DNA from: an uncultured Aquimarina sp.
GTDB taxonomy: Bacteria; Bacteroidota; Bacteroidia; Flavobacteriales; Flavobacteriaceae
Assembly (NCBI RefSeq): GCF_947500065.1
Contig: NZ_CANMQT010000002.1
Location: forward strand, 1-64,000
Length of the DNA: 64,000 nt
Direction: 5' to 3'
The notes below the pieces were generated by a model, which saw nothing but the letters and a program-made list of their open reading frames with translations, searched no databases and was not told where the DNA came from. Positions 34,459 through 43,588 of the stretch are shown one piece after another; position 1 is the first letter of the stretch; each line of letters starts with the position of its first letter. The position numbers were made by a program, and so were the translations under genes.

Positions 34459-36363
34459 TTAAGCTTCTTCCTCGTCTTTCTGAAACCTTAAATAATCATC
34501 TACGGTTTGATTTACTGGCGGAATATCGTCTTCAACTATGGTTTTTAGTAACTCTTCTGTGAGTGGTGTTATGGACACTATGCGATTGGCTTGGTATTCT
34601 ATTATTTTTTCGAATAAGTTTCGAGCAACTCTTGCATTACCAAAACTTTTATGTCGCTTTTCATATAGCTTTTCAAAAATAAATTCTAATTTTTCCTTTG
34701 CCTCTTCTGCTAGTACAAAATCATTTTTAAGACAAAAAAGTTCGAAAATTCCAATCAGCTCTTTTGGTTTATAATGATCAAACGTAAAATACCTATTGAA
34801 TCGCGATTGTAAACCAGGATTAGACTCTATAAATTCCTCCATCTCATCAGGATATCCCGCAACGATTACAACTAATTGATCTCGATGATCTTCCATTTTC
34901 TTCAGTAAAACCTCAACAGCTTCGTTTCCGAAGTCTTTTTTATTGTCTTTAGCTAAAGAATATGCTTCATCAATAAACAATACACCGTCCAAAGAAGTTT
35001 TTATAACCTCTTCTACCTTTAGCGCTGTTTGTCCGACATATCCAGCAACCATACCGGTTCTATCGGTTTCTACCAGATGACCTTTCTCTAAATATCCTAA
35101 ATGCTTGTATATTTTAGATACTAAGCGTGCAACTGTTGTTTTTCCAGTTCCTGGAGGTCCCATAAAAACTGAATGCAATGAATTGTTCACATTCTTCAGT
35201 CCTTTTTCTTCTCTTAGTTTCTGTACTTTTAAAAAATTAGAGAGTTCTTGTACTGCCGTTTTAATATTATCAAGACCTATCAGTTCATTGAGCTCATCTG
35301 TTACATCATCTAGCGTTTCGTTCTCATCAATTTCCGTTTGCTTAACTCCTTCTAATTTTTCTTTAGGGTTTGATAGTTTATCATTAATCTTCTTAAGCAA
35401 TGTTTTCTCTTCTTCGGATATGGTTCCATCTGCTTTGGTTATTAACGAAGCAATACGATACAGAAAGGATCCTGAATTCGCAAAATGCTGACTATCTAAT
35501 CTTTTTAATAAAGATGGAAGTAAAAATTCATTTTTATATTCGTCTCCTAAGTTAAATAGGCTTGCGGTTTTGATCACCTCAATATTCTCATCAAATTTTT
35601 CTGATTGTACAAACTTATTAATTCGTTCTATAGATAAAGAAGCTATGATATCATTTCCTTGAAGTTTTTCAAACAAAAAGGCTAGTAGAAATTTTATTTT
35701 GGTATCAGCTATCTCATTCTTTTTATCACTCAATGGATAAATCATATTGAATACCTTGATGATATCCTGTAGAATAACATGTTCTGCTTTAAATTCTAAT
35801 GCATCATCCGTTTTATGAACAATGGCATTGATCGTATTAGAAAATCGTTTGTTATTATTAAGATCTTCTGCCAGATTCTGGATTTTTTCACCTTCATTTT
35901 TTAAGATTTGAAGAAACTCATAATCGATATCAAATTCCTGAGAGGTATCTTCTTTTTGATTTACAAAATCCTTAAACTTATTCGTGAAATCTGATAAACT
36001 CTTTTTTTCGTCCTTTTTAGTTAATATCAATTCATCTACCAAATCATTCAATAAAGTAATATGCCCTTCGGGAAAAGCACTAAACTTTACATCCTTAAAT
36101 ACATCTTTAGTTAGCGGAATTTTATTTTCGGCTATATGAATATGTTGTGTCGTAATTACAAAATCTAATTCCTCTAGAGACTCTTTTAAAGAGTACAATA
36201 CCAATAAATCTTCATCTTTAATTCTAAGTGTTGGAAAAGCAGAAGAAATAGACAATATTTTTAATGGATTGATTGATTTTCCTTTAAAGAAAGAAGCTTT
36301 ATGTTCCTGAGCTAATTTCGAAAAGAAAAGATCTGTGGCTTTATGGTATTTTCTGTTGGTCAT
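34459..36363 (-). CDS. AAA+ ATPase (CbbX/SpoVK type) with TerB-like segment
   Basis: This 634-residue protein has a long helical N-terminus and a TerB-like stretch (YRIASLITKADGTISEEEKTLL, near residues 304-325). The AAA+ domain of the CbbX/SpoVK kind has Walker A MGPPGTGKTTVARL near residue 403 and Walker B GVLFIDEAYSLAKD, with an arginine-finger region LQSRFNRYF. Such ATPases remodel protein complexes, and TerB domains link to stress-response systems. It lies within an operon with a helicase and an ABC transporter. Confidence 0.87.
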   Translation of the reverse strand: MTNRKYHKATDLFFSKLAQEHKASFFKGKSINPLKILSISSAFPTLRIKDEDLLVLYSLKESLEELDFVITTQHIHIAENKIPLTKDVFKDVKFSAFPEGHITLLNDLVDELILTKKDEKKSLSDFTNKFKDFVNQKEDTSQEFDIDYEFLQILKNEGEKIQNLAEDLNNNKRFSNTINAIVHKTDDALEFKAEHVILQDIIKVFNMIYPLSDKKNEIADTKIKFLLAFLFEKLQGNDIIASLSIERINKFVQSEKFDENIEVIKTASLFNLGDEYKNEFLLPSLLKRLDSQHFANSGSFLYRIASLITKADGTISEEEKTLLKKINDKLSNPKEKLEGVKQTEIDENETLDDVTDELNELIGLDNIKTAVQELSNFLKVQKLREEKGLKNVNNSLHSVFMGPPGTGKTTVARLVSKIYKHLGYLEKGHLVETDRTGMVAGYVGQTALKVEEVIKTSLDGVLFIDEAYSLAKDNKKDFGNEAVEVLLKKMEDHRDQLVVIVAGYPDEMEEFIESNPGLQSRFNRYFTFDHYKPKELIGIFELFCLKNDFVLAEEAKEKLEFIFEKLYEKRHKSFGNARVARNLFEKIIEYQANRIVSITPLTEELLKTIVEDDIPPVNQTVDDYLRFQKDEEEA

Positions 36364-36385
36364 AATACTCCTTATGAAATTTAAT

Positions 36386-36910
36386 TTAGGACGATAGTTG
36401 TTGTTTCTTCTTTTTAGATCTCTTCTCGGATTCTACGGCTAGTATTACAAAACCTATTAACAATGATAAAAATGCAGTCAACATCAAAATCCCCCATAAC
36501 ATATTGTTAGGATAAACAGCTAACCCCTTAGGGACAGTAACTTTAGTCCTTTCACCAGTATCTACTAATGTTTCTCTTAGTTTTATCAATACATTGGTTC
36601 TTTCTAAAGCACTATTCGATTTCAAATTCTGAAGTTCGGTTTGACTTGCTTTTAAATTTTTATACCAAAAACCAATATCTTCATCCGGGGTTTCCCATAA
36701 CATAGAAGTATATCCGCTAGTAATATTATTGGATTCTAAATAATCAATAACTTTAGTGAGTTCTTCATTAGCAAGTTCAATAGTATTTGCATCTGCTGCC
36801 CTTTTCAAATATCCAGAAACATTTTGTTTAAACTGTACTGATTTTGAAATTCGTACTCCAAAAATTACAAATGACACTAAAATTAATGCTATACCTATTA
36901 TATTCTTCAT
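36386..36910 (-). CDS. small membrane protein with two transmembrane segments
   Basis: This 174-residue protein has a membrane helix at residues 4-23 (GIALILVSFVIFGVRI) and a second at about 138-162 (LWGILMLTAFLSLLIGFVIL), with about 110 residues between, probably periplasmic and helical. A basic tail (KRSKKKKQQ) faces the cytoplasm. No family is recognised. It lies between the ABC ATPase and AAA+ genes in the operon. Confidence 0.7.
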   Translation of the reverse strand: MKNIIGIALILVSFVIFGVRISKSVQFKQNVSGYLKRAADANTIELANEELTKVIDYLESNNITSGYTSMLWETPDEDIGFWYKNLKASQTELQNLKSNSALERTNVLIKLRETLVDTGERTKVTVPKGLAVYPNNMLWGILMLTAFLSLLIGFVILAVESEKRSKKKKQQLSS

Positions 36911-37001
36911 TTATGAATCTTTTCGGATTATGTTATGTATGCTACATTTAAAGTAGTTTAAGACTAACCAAGGAAACCATATAACATACCTATAGAAGTA
37001 A

Positions 37002-37811
37002 TTAACTCCCTACATCAATCTGCATCATTGCATCTTCTACTTCGTGTACTAGTTCATCAAAATGTGCTAATCGTTTTGTTTCTCGGTTTCTATTAAAAGG
37101 TAAATCGATATCTATATGCTTCACGAAATGAGAAGGCGCATGTTTCATGATATAAATATCATCCGCTAAGTAAACCGCCTCCTGTATGTCATGAGTTACA
37201 AATAAAATTGTAGGACTAAATTTTTCCCAAATGCCAATTAATAAATCCTGCATCTGCAAACGAGTTTTGATATCTAAAGCTCCAAAAGGTTCGTCCATTA
37301 ATAAGATTTCGGGATTAGACATCAAACTTCTAGCAATCGCTACCCGCTGTAATTGCCCTCCAGAAAGTGTTGGGTATTGTGCATATTTTTTCTGATGACC
37401 ATCTAATCCAACCAATTGGATCATTTCCATTGATTTTTCATCACGCTCTTTCTTGGAAACCCCTTTAAAACGCAATCCTAAACCAACATTATCTAACACT
37501 GTCATCCAAGGCAATGATGAATACTGCTGAAATACCATACTCACCCTATTCTCCTTACTAACAGGTTTTCCTTTTACCAAAACAGTACCTGAAGTTGGTT
37601 CTTGTAATCCTGCTATATATCGTAACAAAGTAGATTTACCACATCCTGACATTCCTAATATGACAGAAAATTGCCCTTGCATGGGTTTGTCCTCTACCAA
37701 TAAATCTAAATTTTCTATGATTTTGGTTTTCCCTCCATCATATGATTGAGAGATCCCTCTAAGTTCTATAACATTAGGAGCCTGAGGACTATCTGTAAAC
37801 TGTAATGCCAT
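37002..37811 (-). CDS. ABC transporter ATP-binding protein (SsuB/TauB-like)
   Basis: This 269-residue protein is a complete ABC ATPase: Walker A LGMSGCGKSTLLRY near residue 54, Q-loop VFQQYSSLPWM, signature LSGGQLQRVAIARSL, Walker B EILLMDEPFGALD, and the H-loop FVTHDIQEAVYL. It is closest to the sulphonate/taurine/nitrate class. The permease gene starts 1 base away and the binding protein is next. The transported ligand cannot be read from the sequence. Confidence 0.93.
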   Translation of the reverse strand: MALQFTDSPQAPNVIELRGISQSYDGGKTKIIENLDLLVEDKPMQGQFSVILGMSGCGKSTLLRYIAGLQEPTSGTVLVKGKPVSKENRVSMVFQQYSSLPWMTVLDNVGLGLRFKGVSKKERDEKSMEMIQLVGLDGHQKKYAQYPTLSGGQLQRVAIARSLMSNPEILLMDEPFGALDIKTRLQMQDLLIGIWEKFSPTILFVTHDIQEAVYLADDIYIMKHAPSHFVKHIDIDLPFNRNRETKRLAHFDELVHEVEDAMMQIDVGS

Positions 37812-37812
37812 A

Positions 37813-38781
37813 TTAGTGTTTGTTTCCTTTATTAATGTGTTTATATGGAAATAATATCCTATCGATCATGACAAAAAGTCGATCTTGTAATATCCCTATA
37901 ACCACTATGATAATTAGTATAGCAAAAGCTTTATCGATTCTACTTTGTCGTTTTGCAGTCCAGATTAATTCTCCTATTCCACCTCCTTTATTCAGCATTT
38001 CTACAATGGTGATATATGTCCAAGAAATTGCCGTCAATACCCTGATATCATCAATAATCTTAGAAAAAACATAAGGCATATAAACAGTCTTAATGGTTTG
38101 CCACGAAGTTGCTCCCAAAGTAAAAACAGTATTGAGATATACATTTTGGACCTCATCGATCCGCTGAATGACGACGGGTATCAAGTACACAATAATACCA
38201 AATGCCAGAAAAGATACTTTCATATCACTTCCCAACCCTAACCACATAATAAAAATACCAGTTACAGCAGTTAACGGAATAAAACGATACGAATTGATAA
38301 TCTGACTAAACAATCCTCTAAACAATGGGATTAATCCTAATAAAAAACCAATTGGAATAGATATCAGGATTGCCACCAGATATCCTAAAAAATTTAATTT
38401 AATAGAATAAAAGGTGTTCCCTATTACATCATCGTTTTTATTAAGATCCGGAAATGCTTTAATTACTTTAATTGGTGATGGCAACAAAGGATATACTTTG
38501 TTTTTCTTTAGGCCAAATGATGTCAATTCCTCAACACCCATTTGTTCTAAAGTATCATAACTAGCGATCAGGAGAGAATCATTTTCATAATACTTCCGCT
38601 CACTTTGAGCTATTTTAGAAATATCTATTGATTCATCCTGAGTAATTACAGATGTTGATAGAAACTCAGCCATCAAAAACCATAAGCCAATTAGAATCAA
38701 AGCGCCAATAACGGTAAGTATTCCTTTGTCTTTTGATTCTAAATTACCCCTAAGTTCAAATAGTTTTTTAATCTTTACCAT
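37813..38781 (-). CDS. ABC transporter permease (SsuC/TauC-like)
   Basis: This 322-residue protein has an N-terminal membrane helix (GILTVIGALILIGLWFL), a soluble insertion of about 75 residues, and then a BPD-type permease core with about five helices. The EAA-like loop GATSWQTIKTVYMPYVFSKI couples to the ATPase. The inserted soluble segment is longer than usual for this class. It is translationally coupled to both neighbours. Confidence 0.9.
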   Translation of the reverse strand: MVKIKKLFELRGNLESKDKGILTVIGALILIGLWFLMAEFLSTSVITQDESIDISKIAQSERKYYENDSLLIASYDTLEQMGVEELTSFGLKKNKVYPLLPSPIKVIKAFPDLNKNDDVIGNTFYSIKLNFLGYLVAILISIPIGFLLGLIPLFRGLFSQIINSYRFIPLTAVTGIFIMWLGLGSDMKVSFLAFGIIVYLIPVVIQRIDEVQNVYLNTVFTLGATSWQTIKTVYMPYVFSKIIDDIRVLTAISWTYITIVEMLNKGGGIGELIWTAKRQSRIDKAFAILIIIVVIGILQDRLFVMIDRILFPYKHINKGNKH

Positions 38782-40334
38782 TAGTCTACTACCAGTTCAA
38801 AGTCTGTTCTTCTATTCTTAGACTTACAGTCAGCATTTTGATTTCTTTCACATCCTGGAAGTGGTTTATCAGGGCCATTACCCAAAATGATAAATCTATT
38901 TGCTGGCATATTATGTTGCTTAATCAAATAATCCGCTACAGATTGTGCTCTCTTTTTTGACAACGTAATATTAGAATTTCTACCTCCTACATTATCAGTA
39001 TTCCCTTCAATTCTGATACGTGCATTGGCAAAAGCTTTTGCAATTGGCGTAAATTGAAGATCTATTAATTGCTTAGAATTATCATCTATCTGAAATTCTC
39101 CAGTTCTAAAACTGATACTTACTTTCTTAGAAGATAATGATTCTTTCTTTTCTAATGTCTTATCAACGGCTGTAAACTGTTTTTGCTGCTCCGCATTGTG
39201 CGTATTACCAGAAAGCGATGTTTTTGTTACCAAATCTTTGGTAGATAATAACCTCCAGCTTTTCGCTCCAGCAGTACTGTATCCAAGAGCATTATATTTT
39301 ACCTTCATTTTATTATAAAGATCCTCTCCAGTAACTCCAGTATAACTAGAATTTAATCCAAAGAAATCTTTATTATCTCCATGTGTTGCTAACCTTACAT
39401 TGTTAATCGCATCATAACAGAAATCTTCTGGTTGTGATAATCCTTCAGCAAGAATTTTAGCTGCTTTTCTTTTGTTACTATCTGAACCATTTAATTCTGA
39501 AGCTCCGATCATCCATCCTTCATATAGATCTTGTAATTGTTCCTTATGAGTTTCGATAAATTCTTTTTTAGACACAAAAACATCTGCGATAATATGCGTT
39601 GCATTTTTAGTACTTTCTAGTACTTTAGAACCTGCTACTTTAGCTACACAATCTGCATCATCCGGACTCCAAACTACAGCTGCGTCTACCGTATTACTCT
39701 TAAATGAATCTGCTGCATCAATAGCACTTGGCACTTCTACCAATTGTACATCTTTTGTAGTCATATCACTAGCTTCTAATAACCAAATCAAGAAAGAATG
39801 CGAAGGTGTCATAGGTGCTACGGCAATCTTCTTTCCTCTAAGATCACTCACTTTATTAATTCCTCTAGCTGCTACGATCGCATCTCCTCCACGACTCCAG
39901 TCTGCCTGAAATACTACTTGTGGCTGATATTGAGATAATCCTTCTACTTCTGTTGGGAATGCATCAATTGTTGCCCACATTAAATCGATAGAACCATTCT
40001 TAAAAGCATCTCTAGAAGCATCAAAATCATCAATTACTTCAAAATTTACTTTAAATCCATAGTCTTTATAGAATCTAGATGCAGTATTAGCTTTAAACCC
40101 TTCATTAAAATATTGTCCACCTGCATATCCTCCCCAGGTTACAACTCCTACATTGATGACATCTTTATATCCTTCTTTTGTTTCTCCTTTATCAGAAGAA
40201 GAAGTCAATTCTTCTATTTTTTCTTTAGCGTCTGGGTTATTCCTTACAAATTTATTTAGTAAAAAATATAACCCTCCGATAATGAGTACTACAATTAAAA
40301 TTTTTGAAAACGGTGTTAATCTTCCTTTTGCCAT
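38781..40334 (-). CDS. ABC substrate-binding protein fused to an OmpA domain
   Basis: This 517-residue protein has an N-terminal membrane anchor (ILIVVLIIGGLYFLL, about residues 12-26). An NMT1/THI5 or SsuA-like solute-binding domain spans about 60-370 (VGVVTWGGYAGGQYF; LRGKKIAVAPMTPSHSFL; DAAVVWSPDD). A C-terminal OmpA-like peptidoglycan-binding domain covers about 410-517 (IRIEGNTDNVGGRNSNITLS; KKRAQSVADYLI). The fusion would tether ligand capture to the cell wall. That suggests sensing or envelope-stress monitoring rather than plain nutrient uptake. It is in an operon with its permease and ATPase. Confidence 0.88.
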   Translation of the reverse strand: MAKGRLTPFSKILIVVLIIGGLYFLLNKFVRNNPDAKEKIEELTSSSDKGETKEGYKDVINVGVVTWGGYAGGQYFNEGFKANTASRFYKDYGFKVNFEVIDDFDASRDAFKNGSIDLMWATIDAFPTEVEGLSQYQPQVVFQADWSRGGDAIVAARGINKVSDLRGKKIAVAPMTPSHSFLIWLLEASDMTTKDVQLVEVPSAIDAADSFKSNTVDAAVVWSPDDADCVAKVAGSKVLESTKNATHIIADVFVSKKEFIETHKEQLQDLYEGWMIGASELNGSDSNKRKAAKILAEGLSQPEDFCYDAINNVRLATHGDNKDFFGLNSSYTGVTGEDLYNKMKVKYNALGYSTAGAKSWRLLSTKDLVTKTSLSGNTHNAEQQKQFTAVDKTLEKKESLSSKKVSISFRTGEFQIDDNSKQLIDLQFTPIAKAFANARIRIEGNTDNVGGRNSNITLSKKRAQSVADYLIKQHNMPANRFIILGNGPDKPLPGCERNQNADCKSKNRRTDFELVVD

Positions 40335-40356
40335 GATTTTTGATTAGTGTTATGTT

Positions 40357-41370
40357 TTAATCCTCAAAATTAAATAAGTCTGAGTATTGATTATTTTGGG
40401 TTTTAGTTTTTACAATTGGTGCATCTAGATCAACACTATGTCGATCGTGCACTAATAAATCTTTATCGTTACCTAAAATCAGAGAAACGCCTTCGTTTTC
40501 CCACTTCTCTAGAAGCTCTAAACCTTCTTCTTCGAATATTCCATTCTGTAAGTCGATAGAATCCATAAAGTTATTAGACATTTCCATGAAACGCTCCATC
40601 TCTCCTATTTTCATACTTACATCATCCGCTATTGCTTCTAATGCTCGATCAAACATTTCTTTCTTATCGTTGTTACCAGCTATAATGTTCATTGCAGATT
40701 TCATAGCAGAATGTCCAGCTCGTACAGCTTTTCTTTCTTGCTCCTTAACCATTACCTGATCCTCTATATCCTCCAGTAGTATTTCAGAGTTTTCATACAT
40801 TTTGACTAAAACTCTATACAAGATTTCCATCTTTTTATAAAGTTCATCCAATTTCAGGTTAGACTCCTTTAATCTACCTGCTTTTCTGGATTTAAGGATC
40901 ATAATTCCCTTCTTATCTCTTTCCTTTGCAGCACTAGCCAGTTTTAGATTATTATTGATATTCTTCTTGTTATCATATATAATAGTCTGCAAACGTTTCA
41001 TCTGTCCTTTCAAAGAAGCGATTTGCTTATTCATCTTCTTTAAATTACTATGAAGATCATCTATATAACTTTTTAGAATACCTATTGGATCAATCTGAAT
41101 GAAAATTCCTGTTAACCAACGCATAAAAGATTTATACATATAGAAAATAAGATTTCTCATCTTAGGATCTAATACAATGTAAAGTAGTGCTCCTAATACA
41201 GCCAATAGAACTCCTAAGTACAAAGTGTTCTCTACAATGGTAATTAGAAAAGGAAGCACTTTGTATAATCCATACAATCCTCCTGCTCCTAAAAGTCCCA
41301 TAAATAACATCCCTGTTTTACCTTCAGGTCTTTTCCAAAATGTTTTTGGTTTTAACGAGTTGTTGTCCAT
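40357..41370 (-). CDS. membrane-anchored coiled-coil protein
   Basis: This 337-residue protein has two hydrophobic segments at about 18-75 (TGMLFMGLLGAGGLYGLY; LYLGVLLAVLGALLYIVL). A long helical, coiled-coil region at about 95-290 (DDLHSNLKKMNKQIASLKGQ ...) follows. It recalls PspA/IM30-like helical hairpins or other membrane-stress proteins, but I cannot assign it. It starts next to the preceding gene's stop codon (0-bp gap). Confidence 0.75.
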   Translation of the reverse strand: MDNNSLKPKTFWKRPEGKTGMLFMGLLGAGGLYGLYKVLPFLITIVENTLYLGVLLAVLGALLYIVLDPKMRNLIFYMYKSFMRWLTGIFIQIDPIGILKSYIDDLHSNLKKMNKQIASLKGQMKRLQTIIYDNKKNINNNLKLASAAKERDKKGIMILKSRKAGRLKESNLKLDELYKKMEILYRVLVKMYENSEILLEDIEDQVMVKEQERKAVRAGHSAMKSAMNIIAGNNDKKEMFDRALEAIADDVSMKIGEMERFMEMSNNFMDSIDLQNGIFEEEGLELLEKWENEGVSLILGNDKDLLVHDRHSVDLDAPIVKTKTQNNQYSDLFNFED

Positions 41371-42051
41371 TTATTTTAAGTATTTCTGCATTTTAACAAT
41401 ATCTTCTTCAAACTGTGCTTTCAGGTGATTATAAGATACTTTAAAATCATTCTGTGTTTTATTAATCTTACTATTACTCTCTTCAACCTTAGCTTTTAAA
41501 TCACCTATTTGTTGTTGATGTTTAGCAATTTCTTCAGTCAATCTTTTAATTTCTTCCGACTTTTCTTTTATAATAGATTCAAACTGCGCAATTTCTCTTT
41601 CTCTTCCGGATACTTTACTATCAAATTGATTCTTAAAAGCTCCTATAAATTGTTCGTTTTCCTTATTTAAGACACCAATATAAAAATTAGTAGTCTGTAA
41701 AAGTTTATCCAGAGTCACTCCCATTGTAGAAGCTGTAGCAAAAGCCGAGCGATATTTTGTTGCCTCATCCATTGGCATTTTTTCCAAAGCTTTAAGAGAC
41801 TTTTTATATTCCAAATAATCAAATCCTTCCAGATTATTCTTCTCTATTGCCTGTAATAGTTTTTCAACTATTTTAGTATCCAACGCACCTTCTGTTGATG
41901 AACTCACTGGATTATTAGGAAGTGGTGGTGGAGTTGATGCAGCAGGCTTCTTATCTGATTTTACCTCAGATTTTCCTGTCGACTCAGAAGGTTCTTTATT
42001 TTCTTCTTCAGCATCATCAACTATAAATAAGGACTTTAAGTTTTTTAGCAT
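41371..42051 (-). CDS. coiled-coil protein of unknown function
   Basis: This 226-residue protein has an acidic, Pro/Ser-rich N-terminal linker (about 1-50; STPPPLPNNPVSSS) and a middle helical domain. A strong coiled coil spans about 135-215 (FESIIKEKSEEIKRLTEEIA ...). It has no membrane segment. It is tightly linked to the next gene and probably forms a complex with that membrane coiled-coil protein. Confidence 0.75.
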   Translation of the reverse strand: MLKNLKSLFIVDDAEEENKEPSESTGKSEVKSDKKPAASTPPPLPNNPVSSSTEGALDTKIVEKLLQAIEKNNLEGFDYLEYKKSLKALEKMPMDEATKYRSAFATASTMGVTLDKLLQTTNFYIGVLNKENEQFIGAFKNQFDSKVSGREREIAQFESIIKEKSEEIKRLTEEIAKHQQQIGDLKAKVEESNSKINKTQNDFKVSYNHLKAQFEEDIVKMQKYLK

Positions 42052-42179
42052 GGTTAGTGATTTTAAACAAATTTAAAAAAATAAGTGTTTTAGAAGGTTC
42101 TAAGATAAGTATTTCCTCTTATACCTTTATATTATAGGTATCATCTAGTATCAAAATGTTACAATTATTATAATCACAA

Positions 42180-42683
42180 TCATTTCACCATACGATCCCA
42201 AGCAATTTTTAACCCAAACAATAATGCTAAGAAAAATACCACTAAATATTGAAATCTTCCTACAAAGAAGACTCCAAAAAACATTCTTTGTAAAATGTAA
42301 GTAATAATAAAAGTAATCATGATCATAATGAAAAGACCTGATAACTTCCCAAAACCTGGTATTCTGGACATTGGTATTGTCTTATTAATAATTACTAAAG
42401 CAATAATCATGGATATTAATGGAACAAAGTATGTCACCAAGTCTAACTGAAGTAAATTAGTTTTCAGAAAGAAAAAACTATATAATAGTAAAATCAGGGC
42501 TAGCAATCCTGGTATTGTAACTGCATAAATTAAAATTCCGTAGAAATAATTAATAGGAGGTTTAAAATTTACTGGTTTTACATAAAGTAACCCAATTAAC
42601 GAAAATGCTATAATTACTGCAAAATAACCTAACACCAAATTAGGGTTATTTCCAAACCAATTGATAAAATCTTGAACTGTCAT
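42180..42683 (-). CDS. polytopic membrane protein of unknown function
   Basis: This 167-residue protein contains about five membrane helices (LVLGYFAVIIAFSLIGLLYV; GILIYAVTIPGLLALILLLY; VPLISMIIALVIIN; LFIMIMITFIITYIL; YLVVFFLALLFGL). No family is recognised. It is the first gene of the minus-strand operon and is separated from the next by 128 bp. Its promoter region faces leader unit A2. Confidence 0.75.
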   Translation of the reverse strand: MTVQDFINWFGNNPNLVLGYFAVIIAFSLIGLLYVKPVNFKPPINYFYGILIYAVTIPGLLALILLLYSFFFLKTNLLQLDLVTYFVPLISMIIALVIINKTIPMSRIPGFGKLSGLFIMIMITFIITYILQRMFFGVFFVGRFQYLVVFFLALLFGLKIAWDRMVK

Positions 42684-42794
42684 TGCTGATAAAAGTACAA
42701 ATATAGTTTCATATAATGCTATTTGCTTTTTATAGAAAAAACACTTAAATTGATTCTAAATTATTAGGATAACCTCAGAAAACCCATTCAATAT

Positions 42795-43018
42795 TTGGAT
42801 TGTATTGCCATATTATTGAATATTTGCATAAGAAATGACAAAAAATAGATTACATATTATGCCGAAATCACTGTTTAGTCAGTGTGATTACCGATGGATA
42901 GAAGTATCTGATACCGGTAAAAGGACGCTATGTAACTATTTTTGACTATTATTTTGATATGATTTAAAGATAAAAAACAGATATAGTACAAGCGTCCAAG
43001 AAATTGGACGCTTTTTTT
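42795..43018 (+). promoter_or_regulatory. leader unit A2: promoter, short ORF and competing terminator
   Basis: TTGTATTG (42800) and TATTTGC (42821-42827) form a promoter. Segment 1 GGACGCT (42923-42929) lies in the 3' part of a 28-codon ORF; segment 2 AGCGTCC (42991-42997) can pair with it or with segment 3 GGACGCT (43006-43012), which runs into seven T. The three segments are identical to those of unit A1, although the rest of the leader differs. Downstream are unit B2 and the tRNA array. Confidence 0.72.
42859..42945 (+). CDS. putative leader peptide A2 (28 residues)
   Basis: An ATG at 42859 opens 28 codons (MPKSLFSQCDYRWIEVSDTG ...), ending at TGA 42943-42945. The peptide uses 18 of the 20 amino acids, and only Ser repeats in the first 17 residues. 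Segment 1 of the attenuator lies at codons 22-24, after most of these residues have been read. A peptide of this composition would stall on loss of almost any tRNA. Translation is inferred. Confidence 0.55.
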   Translation: MPKSLFSQCDYRWIEVSDTGKRTLCNYF

Positions 43019-43121
43019 ATTAAAAATTTTCGAAAAAATGTTTAAAAACTAATTAGCACATAAAGAATAGTATTTGGAAAGTAAGCATCAGAGAGACAGA
43101 CGATTGCAAAAACATCCAATA

Positions 43122-43148
43122 TCCGTTGAAAAACGGACAGGGATCCCT
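43122..43148. promoter_or_regulatory. conserved palindromic block upstream of leader B2
   Basis: TCCGT (43122-43126) with ACGGA (43133-43137), then the palindrome AGGGATCCCT (43139-43148) and ATATTTAAAAACAAACATAA. This is the counterpart of 16527-16553; the palindrome changed from AATT to GATC at its centre but stayed symmetric. Confidence 0.55.
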
Positions 43149-43203
43149 ATATTTAAAAACAAACATAACTATCTGATTATCAACAAAATAAATTGAAAAA
43201 ACA

Positions 43204-43473
43204 TTTGGAGATTAAAAAAAAGTTTTGATCTTTGCATCGCAATCATAACGAAACAAAAATAAATAGTGATTAAGTTATTTACAACAATAAAAAATTAAGA
43301 ATGATACCGAATAGTTTACAACATAGTTTAACCCGCCTCTTTAGCAAACAAGAGGAATATTGTTCCGATTGGAATATACATGGTGTCTATTATATAGAAA
43401 GGAAACGTATGCGATTATAACCGACATACAACCACAAGATATATAAAGGCGCCCGAATAAGGCGCCTTTTTTT
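43204..43473 (+). promoter_or_regulatory. leader unit B2: promoter, short ORF and terminator before the tRNA array
   Basis: TTTGG (43204-43208) and GATCTTTGC (43227-43235) align with the promoter of unit B1. A 39-codon ORF follows, then the terminator AGGCGCC/GGCGCCT with a T-run (43447-43473). A hairpin CCTCTTT/AAGAGG lies inside the ORF. A segment competing with the terminator is not as evident as in units A1, A2 and B1. The first tRNA starts 37 bases later. Confidence 0.62.
43301..43420 (+). CDS. putative leader peptide B2 (39 residues)
   Basis: An ATG at 43301 opens 39 codons (MIPNSLQHSLTRLFSKQEEY ...; C-terminus YIERKRMRL). It uses 19 amino acids; only Ala is missing. Its position between promoter and terminator and its broad composition match peptide A2. 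It is more likely a translation sensor than a functional protein, but a small basic peptide cannot be ruled out. Confidence 0.5.
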   Translation: MIPNSLQHSLTRLFSKQEEYCSDWNIHGVYYIERKRMRL

Positions 43474-43509
43474 ATTCACATAGTTCATTGACATACTGAA
43501 AACCAAAAT

Positions 43510-43582
43510 TGACACGTAGCTTAACTGGAAAAGCACTCGACTTTTAATCGAGGTGATGTGGGTTCAAATCCCTCTGTGTCAA
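43510..43582 (+). tRNA. tRNA-Lys(TTT), divergent
   Basis: Acceptor TGACAC/GTGTCA (first pair T-A), D-arm TAGCTTAACTGGAAAAGC, anticodon stem CTCGA/TCGAG, loop CTTTTAA, T-arm GTGGG-TTCAAAT-CCCTC. No CCA is encoded. First gene of the 16-tRNA array. Confidence 0.9.
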
Positions 43583-43588
43583 CTTTAA

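Noticed and set aside
40357..41370. TelA (toxic anion resistance) protein
   Set aside because: The coiled-coil region has a vaguely similar look, but the defining TelA motifs are not recognisable and two N-terminal membrane segments are atypical.
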